64,000 nt of DNA from Cryptomeria japonica. Taxonomy: Eukaryota > Streptophyta > Pinopsida > Cupressales > Cupressaceae. The position numbers and the translations under genes were made by a program. The DNA lies in contig NC_081409.1 of the NCBI RefSeq assembly GCF_030272615.1, forward strand, positions 203,299,949 through 203,363,948. Reading direction: 5' to 3'. This document shows, piece by piece, positions 1-9,487 of the stretch. Position 1 is the stretch's first letter. Each line of letters opens with the position of its first letter. The notes under the pieces were generated by a model. That model did not search any database. It was not told where the DNA came from and was given only the letters and a program-made list of their open reading frames with translations.

Positions 1-3000
1 GGTGAAATATTCAGTGGCGGTAATAATGAATTTATGGCCATTGGATGAAGATGGATGGATTTTACCCACAAGGTCAAGGCCCCATTGACAAAAAGGCCAT
101 GGTGTTGTGATTGGTTGCAGTTCTTGAGCTGGTGCATGTATGAGGTCGCCATGAACTTGACATTTTTTGCACTTCCTGACAAAGTAGTAGGAGTCCTTTT
201 CCATAGATGGCCAATAGTATCCAGCTCGCATGATCTTCTTGGCTAGTGATGGACCACTTGAGTGAGTCCCGCAAATTCCTTCATGTACCTCTTCCAAAAC
301 CTTTGTTATCTCAGCTTGTTCCAGACATCGAAGGAGAGTACCATCAAGACTACGTCGGTATAGGGTTTCGGCAATAATGGTATATCGAGCAGTTTGGCGA
401 ATGAAGGTTTTTCGTTGGTTATTTGATTGGTCGGGAGGAAGGGTGTGATCGCGGAGATAGGTGTAGAACTCACCGTACCATGGGGATTCAGAACCGACAA
501 GGCGACATATCATTTCGGATTCGGGGATATCATAAGCGGGAATCCAAAGCTGTTCTACCAAGAACTCGTAGCGTGTTGAATTCTGTGGAAGATCTAGGAG
601 AGATGCGATAGTAGCCATAGCGTCAGCAGCTCGATTCTGATCTCTTGGTATCTGCTCAAAAGTGATAGTAGTAAATGATGTCTTTAGAGTGTCCACCATT
701 TGCTTGTATGGCATGAGTTTATCATCTTTGGTCTGATACTCATCTGTTGCTTGTCGAATGACTAGTTGGGAATCGCCATATACTTGCAGTTCTTGTAATT
801 TCCATTGTATGGCTAATCTGAGTCCCGTGATCAAGGCCTCATACTCTGCTATGTTGTTTGTGCATGGAAATGTGAGCCTGTAAGACTTCGGGATGCTATC
901 ACCTTGAGGTGTGATAAACAGAATGCCTGCCCCCAAGCCGTGCCTAGTGTATGAACCATCAAAGTATAATTTCCATGACTGTGCTTCCGTAATCATGAAT
1001 ATCTCTTCATCTGGAAAATTGGAAATGAGAGGATGATCACCTATGAGGGGTGCATCGGCTAACTGATCTGCAATAACCTGACCTTTGATAGCTTTACGGT
1101 CCACATACTCAATGTCAAATTCACTTAGAATCATCACCCATTTGGCCAAGCGACCTGTCAATGCTGCTTTGCTGAGTAAATACTTGAGTGGATCAATCTT
1201 TGCAATGAGTTGTACCTTGTGTGTTAACAGATAGTGCCTCAGTTTAGTGGCTGCCAGGATTACTGCTAGGCAAGCTCGCTCAATAGGTGTGTAATTGAGT
1301 TCATAGCCAACCAGTGTGCGAGAGATGTAGTAAACAGCACACTCTTTACCTTCTGCATTATGTTGTGCTAGTAGTACACCCAATGCTGTACTTGTTGCTG
1401 AGATATAGAGCAATAATGGTCTACTTGGATCTGGTGGCATCAACAATGGTGGATTCATGAGATAGTCTTTGAGTGACTGAAATGCTTGCTGGCATTTGTC
1501 ATCCCACTGAAAGCGGATGTTCTTGTGTAGCAGGTGTGTGAACGGGTGACACTTATCGGCTAATTGTGCAATGAATCTGCGGATGGATTGAAGTCGTCCT
1601 TGTAGTGTCCTTAGTTGACTGATATTCCGTGGAGGTGGCATGTCCATTATTGCCTTAACCTTTGCTGGGTCGACCTCAATACCTTTGCTTGAGACAATGT
1701 ATCCTAGAAGCTTCCCGGAGATCACTCCAAAGACACATTTCTTTGGGTTGAGTCGAACATGATATTGTTCCAGTCTATCAAAGATTTGATCTAAGATATG
1801 GAGATGTCCTTCTCTTGTGAATGATTTTGCTAGTAAGTCATCCACATAATCTTCCATCATAGTATGCATCATGTCATGGAAGATGGTGGTCATTGCTCTT
1901 TGATAGGTCGCTCCTGCATTCTTTAGACCAAAAGGCATTACATTCCAGCAGTATGTGCCCCATGGACACGTGAAGGTTGTCTTATGTTGGTCCTCTGGTG
2001 CGATCTTTATTTGATTGTATCCTGAAAAGCCATCCATGAGTGAAAGCATGGCATGTCCTGCTGTCAAATCTACTATGATGTCGATATTTGGTAGAGGGAA
2101 GTCATCCTTAGGACATGCCTTATTCAGATCTCTGAAGTCTGTACAAATGCGGATGCCCCCTTTTGGTTTGCCAACTGGTACAATGTTGGAGATCCATTCT
2201 GCATAATCAATTGGTCTAATGAAACCAACATCTAGGAGTTTCTTGAGTTCCGTTTTGACTAGTACGGCAATCTGAGGATGCATCTTACGAAGCTTCTGCT
2301 TAACAGGTTTGGCTCCTTTTGCTACTGTGAGATGATGCATGACTAAATCAGGATCAAGCCCAGGCATGTCTGCATATGACCATGCAAAGTTGATCTGACG
2401 CTTCTGGAAGAACTCTATAAATTGAGGCTGTTCCTCTGGAGTGAGAAGAGATGCCAGATGTATGATATGAGGGTTTTCAGGAGTCCCCACATTGTATTCA
2501 TTGGTCTCCTCAATGAGGATCGTTGATCGTTCCTGTTGTGTACTAGCAGGGAGAATGTCAAACCCTTCATCCTCAGGCGCGTCAGAGAGGTTTTCACCGT
2601 TGGATACGCTCTTTCTTTTTACTTTTGTTGGATCAAACAGTGCCACAGTGTGGTTTTCACTGGAAGATCCATGTTTTAATGTTATATTTTTGCAGCTAAA
2701 GGGTTTGGCATCCGCTTCGAAGTATGCTGCGCTATTAAGTTCAATGGCGAATCCAGCTTTGTGATCCCCGCTTGGTAGATTATCCCTTAATTCCAAAAAG
2801 TCGATGATAGCCTCATCGTTCTGGAAGAGGTCAAGACATGGGGGATTTGGTTGGTTCCATTCAATGAGTTCAGGGTGGATAATGGGCATTACTTCATTGA
2901 TTAAGTTAAGTTCGTTAGATGTATCAGTGAGGGTTAAGACAGTGTGATGAAGGTCATTGATGGTACTCTCCCTGTCAGAATCCGGCGTAGGATGAGACGT

Positions 3001-6000
3001 AGGGTCTGTGGAAGATGTTTCCAGCTCAGGTACCCAAGTGGTATTTATCTGTGCTTCTCCGTAAACAGGAATGTCTTTGCGTGGTGGAGGTGGTGATGTG
3101 TCTTCCTCATCTGAAGTGTTAAGCTGTACAGACTCAAATTCCCACTCATGTGAGTCGGTCTCTGAATCACTCTCCAGCATCCGATTGCTATACCATACTG
3201 GGATGTCTTTAGAATTAAACACGGCAGGTGTGATTGGTTTATGTATCTTTGTAGTAATCGGTGCTGCAGGAACCGTGATGGTTTTTAAAGGATTTGTTAC
3301 TGGAAGCATTGGTAATGGTGACTCAGTGGTTTCTGCTAGAACTACTGGCACCATAGATGTTGCTGCGGGTTCTAATACAGTTGCTGCTGCTATTGGTGTT
3401 ATTGATGGGATTACTGATTCGTTTGGTGGGATGATTGGCATTGTAGATGGTTGTGGTGGGTTTGTGAGCCTCGATGGGGCAATGGGGATAGTGTTTGATG
3501 GTGCTTTGATTATGAAAGGTGTCCTTTTTGCAATAGGTGGGCAAAATGGTTTGCTAGGTTTTCCTTTGAATCTGAGTTTAGGAAGGACTTCTTTTTCAAA
3601 GCCTAGGCCTGTATTACCTTTGGGTTTGAACTCTGGCAACAGTGGTTCTTGTCGTCCTTGTTTGCAGGATCCCAAAGCACTCTGACCATCATACCCCATT
3701 CTTTGCATAATGAGGAGGCCTTTGCCATACTGTTCTGTAGGAAGTGTAACTTGCGGTTTGTCAGTGGTGATGGGATCTTTATAGATCCATTCCGCCAGGT
3801 CCTCATCTTGTGTCTCTTCCTCTTGACTCTTTCCAAGAATGAAAGGTGTTAAGGCACATGCAGGCGTGATTAGTGGTTGCTGGAGTATCTGTTGTGGTTT
3901 ACCATGTGTTCTAGGAGAAGTGGGCATTTGTCCCACACAAAAGAGCTGACTCAAGTTGTATTCTCCAGGACCTTCCTCTGCTACTTTCATTTTAAGCTTT
4001 TCTTGCTTAGGTATAGGAGTGTTTGAACTAGCAAGAGAGGTGGGACTTACATATGATGTGGAGGAAATGGCTTCCCTATTATTAGGAACAGTAATCTCTG
4101 GTTGATGGCTGATATTATGGCAAAAAGCAAAAGGATTTGCATCACCCAGGATTGTGATCTCTGCACCATTATGTGGGAACTTGATACATTGATGGTAGGT
4201 AGATGGAACGGCTTGCATGGCATGTATCCAAGGTCTCCCTAATAATAGATTATATGGCAGAGGAAGGTCCAGAACCTGACAAATGATGTGCTTTACCACA
4301 GGGCCCACTCGGATTGGTAGTACCACGGCTCCTTTGGATGAACGCTCTGCATCATCATAGGCCTTGATGGTGATCTTCTTGCGAGGATCCACTGATTCTA
4401 CTGCATAGCCCAATGCTGTGACCAACTGTAGTGTGCAAATGTTTAGGCCTGCACCATTATCAATCAAGACTCGCTTGATCCTGTGTTGGTTGACAAAGCC
4501 TTCAATGTGGAGTGAGGCGTTATGAGGTTGCTGGAAGGAAGAGTTATCACTTTCGGAAAAAGTGAGACAAGGTGATGACTTTAGACTTCCAACCATGGCT
4601 TGAAATTGGTCCGTGTTCAGGTTTGCAGGGACTGACGCCTCTTGGAGTGCTTGATCCAAGATTGTTTTATGAGAGGGTGACAGACGCAAAAGCTCCAAGA
4701 TGGATATAAGCGCAGGGGTTTTGTCTAATTGTTCCACAAGATTGTACTGCTTTGGGATGGAGGTGGTGCCTTGTGGAGCTGCCTTGATGGTAACTTTGCC
4801 GCGACGCGTAACAACATTGCAATTTGAGGTGGGATTTTTGAAGGTGATAGTTGCAATTTGTTCACTAGCATCATACAGGTGATTTACAGTGTAGTTATAC
4901 GCAGCTTGCGTATAATCAGTGGTATCAGGACCTCGTCTGGAAGTGGAAGGACCCCTTTGATCTTGTGATGGAAGTGGATTCTTGAACATCTGATGATCAT
5001 TATTGGTTGTTTTTGGGTCATGCCCTTCAATTTCAATTTCTCCTCGGTCAATAAGATCCTGAATGAGATCTTTCAATCGATGACAATTACTTGTCTTATG
5101 TCCTCTTCCTTGATGGAACTCACAATGTTCAGTATCTCTCCACCATGCCGGTTTGACTTGAGGCTCATAATTTGATAACTTAGGTAGAGTGATCAAATTC
5201 TGAGAAATGAGTTGTCGCATCACTATTTCAATGGGTTCCCCTAAGGGAGTGTATGTGCGTTTTTGTTTTTGTGGACGAGGTCTTGGTTCATCCTGAGATG
5301 TGATGCGACCTTGATTAGGAAGAACATTTGTGTTATTTTGAGGTGGAGGATTTTGTCCTGCAAACCGAACCACAGGTTGTGCATTTTGGACAGTCCGAGC
5401 ATCCACAACTCCATCGTTAACGATATTCTTATTCTTGTTCCAAAAGTTCGGTTTATCGCTATTGAAGCGCGGGCGAGGACCATCTTTGGGTTCATTAAAG
5501 ATTTTGATGAGTCCTTTTTTGATGAGTGCCCTTTCACATTTTATACCTTTGGTGATCATATCGTTAAAAGAATCTGTGTCTTTGACATCCAGGTGAAATT
5601 CCATTTCTTCGTTTAAGTTGGAAATGAAAATTTCCACTAGTTCTCGTTCAGGTAACTGAAGAGAACGTCTGCTAGACATTTGGCGCCATCGTTGCAGGAA
5701 TACTGAGAATAATTCACCTGGTTTTTGTTTGGTGTTGCATAGATCAGCCATGGTGATGTCGCGTTCAATATTATAAGAGTAATGAGATAGGAACTTCTGG
5801 ATGAGTTCCTCAAATGTTCTTATGCCACCTGGAAGTCGGGAAAACCATGATGTGGTTGTTCCTCCCAAGCTTTGGGGAAAAAGGCGCATTAAGTATGTGT
5901 CTTCATATGCGACTTCGAGACAAGCGGAATGAAATTCTCGGACATGATCACGGGGATCCCCCTTTCCTCTATATTTTTCAAATTTGGGTGTTTCAAACCC

Positions 6001-6510
6001 GCGTGGAAAGGGTGGCATATAAAGATTCCTATCAAACGGATAGGGACAGATGTCGTTGAGTGAGAATTGATTGGTCTTAACACCACTATGAAGTTGTTGG
6101 GCGAGATTCTCGACTTGTTGCCGCAATATCTCTATTTCATTTGGAGGAGGAGGTGGTGGGTTACCTCGAGGGATGTTATATCTGATGGGATCTCTACGCC
6201 TTTCCTCCCTATGGCGACTTTGTCTTTCTGATGCTTTTCTTGATTGGGCGAGATCAAAGTCAGAGGGGAGTTTGGCTCCTTCTTGAGCAAGTCGTAAAAA
6301 GTGAGCATCCGCATTGCTCCTTAGTATTTCATCAAATAATCTGTTAAAATGAGGGTTATGCTGAACCCTTTCGATTGTTGAAGGAGTGGGAGTACTTGGG
6401 TTTTCATCATTCCCATTTCCTCCAAGTGCTTCTTGAAATTCATTGAGGTTGTCCTCTTCTTCCTCAATTTCCATTTCTCGTTGCCTTGATCGTGATCGGG
6501 TTTGAGCCAT
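1..6510 (-). CDS. Tat-lineage Ty3/gypsy Gag-Pol polyprotein, 5' part, runs off the window
   Basis: The frame is open from ATG at 6510 to base 1: 2170 codons with no stop. Gag occupies residues 1 to about 640 and has a zinc-binding CEFHQGRGHKTSNC motif near residue 465. An aspartic protease core (LIDNGAGLN) sits near residue 684, followed by LLGRPWIH near 757. A long low-complexity linker (about 800-1390) leads to the reverse transcriptase, with DFRDLNKACPKDDFPLP and a YVDD box at 1555-1558. A first RNase H follows (about 1690-1790). A second, archaeal-type RNase H follows it (KLYFDGSYTRHGLGAG near 1848, then NNIAEYEAL). The integrase HHCC finger is at 2076, 2083, 2114 and 2117, and its first catalytic Asp is at about 2146. 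A tandem second RNase H is the hallmark of the Tat clade (Tat/Ogre). The protein makes and integrates the element's cDNA. The rest of integrase and the 3' LTR lie outside the window. The unbroken frame suggests a young copy. Confidence 0.93.
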   Translation of the reverse strand, partial: MAQTRSRSRQREMEIEEEEDNLNEFQEALGGNGNDENPSTPTPSTIERVQHNPHFNRLFDEILRSNADAHFLRLAQEGAKLPSDFDLAQSRKASERQSRHREERRRDPIRYNIPRGNPPPPPPNEIEILRQQVENLAQQLHSGVKTNQFSLNDICPYPFDRNLYMPPFPRGFETPKFEKYRGKGDPRDHVREFHSACLEVAYEDTYLMRLFPQSLGGTTTSWFSRLPGGIRTFEELIQKFLSHYSYNIERDITMADLCNTKQKPGELFSVFLQRWRQMSSRRSLQLPERELVEIFISNLNEEMEFHLDVKDTDSFNDMITKGIKCERALIKKGLIKIFNEPKDGPRPRFNSDKPNFWNKNKNIVNDGVVDARTVQNAQPVVRFAGQNPPPQNNTNVLPNQGRITSQDEPRPRPQKQKRTYTPLGEPIEIVMRQLISQNLITLPKLSNYEPQVKPAWWRDTEHCEFHQGRGHKTSNCHRLKDLIQDLIDRGEIEIEGHDPKTTNNDHQMFKNPLPSQDQRGPSTSRRGPDTTDYTQAAYNYTVNHLYDASEQIATITFKNPTSNCNVVTRRGKVTIKAAPQGTTSIPKQYNLVEQLDKTPALISILELLRLSPSHKTILDQALQEASVPANLNTDQFQAMVGSLKSSPCLTFSESDNSSFQQPHNASLHIEGFVNQHRIKRVLIDNGAGLNICTLQLVTALGYAVESVDPRKKITIKAYDDAERSSKGAVVLPIRVGPVVKHIICQVLDLPLPYNLLLGRPWIHAMQAVPSTYHQCIKFPHNGAEITILGDANPFAFCHNISHQPEITVPNNREAISSTSYVSPTSLASSNTPIPKQEKLKMKVAEEGPGEYNLSQLFCVGQMPTSPRTHGKPQQILQQPLITPACALTPFILGKSQEEETQDEDLAEWIYKDPITTDKPQVTLPTEQYGKGLLIMQRMGYDGQSALGSCKQGRQEPLLPEFKPKGNTGLGFEKEVLPKLRFKGKPSKPFCPPIAKRTPFIIKAPSNTIPIAPSRLTNPPQPSTMPIIPPNESVIPSITPIAAATVLEPAATSMVPVVLAETTESPLPMLPVTNPLKTITVPAAPITTKIHKPITPAVFNSKDIPVWYSNRMLESDSETDSHEWEFESVQLNTSDEEDTSPPPPRKDIPVYGEAQINTTWVPELETSSTDPTSHPTPDSDRESTINDLHHTVLTLTDTSNELNLINEVMPIIHPELIEWNQPNPPCLDLFQNDEAIIDFLELRDNLPSGDHKAGFAIELNSAAYFEADAKPFSCKNITLKHGSSSENHTVALFDPTKVKRKSVSNGENLSDAPEDEGFDILPASTQQERSTILIEETNEYNVGTPENPHIIHLASLLTPEEQPQFIEFFQKRQINFAWSYADMPGLDPDLVMHHLTVAKGAKPVKQKLRKMHPQIAVLVKTELKKLLDVGFIRPIDYAEWISNIVPVGKPKGGIRICTDFRDLNKACPKDDFPLPNIDIIVDLTAGHAMLSLMDGFSGYNQIKIAPEDQHKTTFTCPWGTYCWNVMPFGLKNAGATYQRAMTTIFHDMMHTMMEDYVDDLLAKSFTREGHLHILDQIFDRLEQYHVRLNPKKCVFGVISGKLLGYIVSSKGIEVDPAKVKAIMDMPPPRNISQLRTLQGRLQSIRRFIAQLADKCHPFTHLLHKNIRFQWDDKCQQAFQSLKDYLMNPPLLMPPDPSRPLLLYISATSTALGVLLAQHNAEGKECAVYYISRTLVGYELNYTPIERACLAVILAATKLRHYLLTHKVQLIAKIDPLKYLLSKAALTGRLAKWVMILSEFDIEYVDRKAIKGQVIADQLADAPLIGDHPLISNFPDEEIFMITEAQSWKLYFDGSYTRHGLGAGILFITPQGDSIPKSYRLTFPCTNNIAEYEALITGLRLAIQWKLQELQVYGDSQLVIRQATDEYQTKDDKLMPYKQMVDTLKTSFTTITFEQIPRDQNRAADAMATIASLLDLPQNSTRYEFLVEQLWIPAYDIPESEMICRLVGSESPWYGEFYTYLRDHTLPPDQSNNQRKTFIRQTARYTIIAETLYRRSLDGTLLRCLEQAEITKVLEEVHEGICGTHSSGPSLAKKIMRAGYYWPSMEKDSYYFVRKCKKCQVHGDLIHAPAQELQPITTPWPFCQWGLDLVGKIHPSSSNGHKFIITATEYFT

Positions 6511-8799
6511 TTTGTTTACAAGTTTGGTTTTGAAGTTGATTGAAGATAATGATGAGTGGTGATGAAATGCAAGATTGATTGGTTGGTGATTTGTGTTGTA
6601 TGGGGATCTCTAGCACTTTTAAGGTAGATGTAACCGAAATTCCTTTCTTTGAATTGCTTGTTTGTTTGATAAGTTTGGATGTGATAAGGTGTAGAGAAAT
6701 CTGAGATGTGTTACAGATTTTGACTACCTAGCAATGAGAGGATTCACTCATGAACTAGTTTTAACCTGCGTAGATGTGTCTCTTAGGATGAGCTTATCCT
6801 AGATGTAGAAACAATCTAAAAGTGATGTGATGTGTTTGATTTCTAGCAATATCTAAAAAGGAATCTTGGGACAAGAACCTCTTAATGTTTTGAGAGTTTT
6901 GGGATGGATTGATGATGGAATGATAATGTATGAGTAAGATGATGGATGTTTTGTTTTTAACTTCAATAAAAACTCTGTGTCACAAATGGGACAAACTCTG
7001 TTTCTTCCCTTTCAGGCGTTGGTGGCACTTCTCGAGCTTTGTTGTAGGTGATGCAGATGTTTGGGAAGAAGTTGGGATCAATCTTTCCTCCTTGATTTTT
7101 GTGATAACTCGGAGCTCTATATTGCATAAAAGCTCTGCGGTTTAATGATTCAGAATCAAATTCGTTTGTTTTACCTTGAAGGTATAGGCGCATGCGATGT
7201 AGAAAGACTCTATGTGAGACAAAGATTTGTCTATTGAGATAGAAGAATTTCCTCCTTTTGATTAAAGCCTTTGAGCTTAATGGTCTCCTTTTCAAGGTGA
7301 TACTCTGATGACACTTCTTCTTTCGCAAGATGTGAAGAATGGTCATAAATTTTTGACTCTTTGTTTGTTTGCACTTTGTTTTTGGTATTTTTGGTTGTGT
7401 TGACAGATGTTGGATGAATACTTTGTTTTTGGGATTGATTTTCTGATTTTTCTTTGACAAGAAAACAAAGCAAGCACACAAACACAAAATTGTAGCCTCA
7501 AAGGCACAAATGAGTATGGGTCTAGATCAACCCAATCCTTGGACTTGTTTTTGACCCTTCCTTTAGATGTATTTTAAGGTGTAATTCCAAAGCCTGAAGT
7601 CGGCTCAATTTGCTCTAGGTCTGTAAAACGAACACACTTCAAACACTTTTTATCCCTAAGGTCAAATGGCCAATTGTGATAAATTTAGCCCACATCTTGA
7701 TATTTCTTCGACTTTGGTACTACATACCTTATGAATCCCACCGTGGCAGGTAAGGATGTGATATACTAAGTCTTGCGTGAGCATAACAAATAGATGATCC
7801 CTATGATGGGGGAGTCACCACTTTTATCAAGTCACAAGTGACCTTTCAAAAAGCTATGTTTCTACTCAAGGAAATATGTATGGTGAGTATCTTGGGAGCA
7901 AAACCATCTATGCTCTTGCACTAAATTATACCTCAAATATCCTCAATCAATAGAACAGGTGGGCTACTACTTAAAAGTGTTTAGTCATGTTCGATGGCTT
8001 TGGACATAAGTTCATTCTGCAGTGACTCACTTAAGAGCCTTGTAACTGGTGGTGGGGCCCATTTGTCCTTTCGGCCAGTTACACTGTAGGAACAGCTATA
8101 CCCAAGGCTACAGCTTTCGCTCTCACCTGATTTCTATAGCGGCTCGAAGGATTTACCGCTCGAGGTCGTTCCCAAGAGTATCGATCCCTTGGCAGGCCTC
8201 TCTTAAAAAGATAAAATTTTGAGCGTTACTAACACTTTTCTCTTGCACCTAGGACCACGAGAGCCAAGGGAGAGGATAGTGTGTGTTAGAAGTAGGACCA
8301 CTCGACTGACTTTTTGTGCACAAGCATGCCAAACACGTAAAACACTTGTTCCTTTTAATCCAGCATTTGCAAATGTGATCTAACTATTTGGAGATGTTGC
8401 TCCAACAGCCATGGTGTTCTTTTTAACTTCAAAGCAATATGTTTTGTAATCTAGAAGTTGAAAGTCCTGGTCAACTTAATGAAAAACACGATTGCATGAA
8501 GGAAAATTTGTTTTTGCCAGAATAAAGACAAGTAGATTGTTCTTTTTACTGCACCAAAAATTTGAAGTGTTGATTGTGATTTTTTTAAGTCCCAATTGAT
8601 GCAAGAAATAAAGTTTGTTTGGTTGATTTTAAGCACCAAAACAAAATGTATCCCTAACTAGAAAACAATGAAACTATTTTTTTGTGTTTTTAAGTTCTTT
8701 TTAAGCACTAAATAAAAAAATTTGTGATTTTTGTTGTGTTGTTAACCTGCACAAAGAAAAGAAACAAGTTAAGAAAATTAATGCTCGCAGGGGAGGGCT
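6511..8799 (-). mobile_element. Leader region of the Tat-like element
   Basis: This 2.3 kb stretch separates the gag start codon from the LTR-related block. Long leaders are common in Tat/Ogre elements. I could not assign a primer-binding site with confidence. One weak candidate on the minus strand is TGGTGACTCCCCC near 7805-7818, which loosely resembles the tRNA-like sites of plant gypsy elements. A stem-forming sequence (GTAACTGG ... CCAGTTAC) lies near 8042-8083. No TATA box of the kind seen in the solo LTR at 25.9 kb is visible here. Confidence 0.55.
6963..7487 (-). CDS. Possible small ORF upstream of gag (unknown function)
   Basis: This is a 174-codon frame on the same strand as the Tat polyprotein, lying about 450 bases upstream of its gag ATG. 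The predicted product is very basic, with many Lys/Arg (for example KNQKINPKNK and LRKKKCHQ), and has no motif I recognise. Ogre-type Tat elements are known to carry an extra ORF before gag, which is why it is listed. It could equally be a chance frame in the leader. There is no conserved-domain evidence either way. Confidence 0.25.
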   Translation of the reverse strand: MCLCACFVFLSKKNQKINPKNKVFIQHLSTQPKIPKTKCKQTKSQKFMTILHILRKKKCHQSITLKRRPLSSKALIKRRKFFYLNRQIFVSHRVFLHRMRLYLQGKTNEFDSESLNRRAFMQYRAPSYHKNQGGKIDPNFFPNICITYNKAREVPPTPEREETEFVPFVTQSFY

Positions 8800-9487
8800 T
8801 GATGAGACCCTTGGGTTGGGTAGAGGTTGAGTCAAAACAAATGTTTTAACCATGTGGGAGAGTTGAATTAACCATTAATGGTTATTGGAGACTTTGTGGA
8901 TTAAGTGGTTGAAAGTTGGAAGCCTTTAATGGTTTTCAAAGACTTTGGGGTTTTTGGTGGTTGAAGGTTGAAAACCTTCAATGGTTATCCAAGACTTTGG
9001 GGTCTTTGAGAAGTGACTCCATTTTGCTTAGGAATGTGACAATATTTAGGGGATGGATTAGGCTAATTAGGAAGGGGTTAGAAGAATCTAGAAGGGGATT
9101 AGATTTTGCAAGTGGATTTGGTGGGTGAGGGAAAATAAGATTTTATTAAAATAAAAATTCATTTATTTCAATAAATGTGTGCAAGTTGCATTTGTAGGAA
9201 AATGCAAGTGGGGTGGGGATAATGATTTAAATAAATGTTTTATTTAATTTATTTAAAAGAGGAATAGGGGGATTTAATTAAATAAATAGATTTTATTTAT
9301 TTAATTGATTTGTAATTTGATTTAATGAATTAATTAAAATAAATTGAATAATTTATTTAATTAATAGAAGAATGTTTGGGGATGAATTAATTAAATATTA
9401 ATTTAATTAACTGATGGCTAGTGGATTTTTAATCAAATAAATACGAAACATTCATTTAATTAAAATGGACAGATTTATGTGACTACA
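8800..9487 (-). mobile_element. LTR-related 688 bp block at the outer end of the Tat-like element
   Basis: The block is bounded TGATGAG...GACTACA, so on the minus strand it begins TGTAGTC and ends CTCATCA. It is almost identical to 26223-26910 (same length; the one difference I saw is AAACATTC versus AAATATTC near the right end). There it forms the U3-side half of a 1436 bp LTR with a proven target duplication. The outer boundary (9487) is therefore a true LTR end. The inner boundary (8800) is not, because the TATA/R/U5 half of the long LTR is missing here. The block abuts the palindromic array at 9488. It is probably the 5' LTR of the minus-strand Tat element in a rearranged form. Confidence 0.75.

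Noticed and set aside
3071-3685. Plus-strand 204-codon Gly/Val-rich frame
   Set aside because: Antisense to the low-complexity protease-RT linker of the Tat polyprotein, whose frame is intact on the minus strand.
5241-5616. Overlapping frames on both strands in the Tat gag region
   Set aside because: They are out-of-frame shadows of the intact Tat polyprotein, which reads through this region on the minus strand.
8916-9128. 70-codon frame repeated identically at 26339-26551
   Set aside because: It lies within the LTR-related block in both places. Identity reflects LTR duplication; the product has no recognisable domain.
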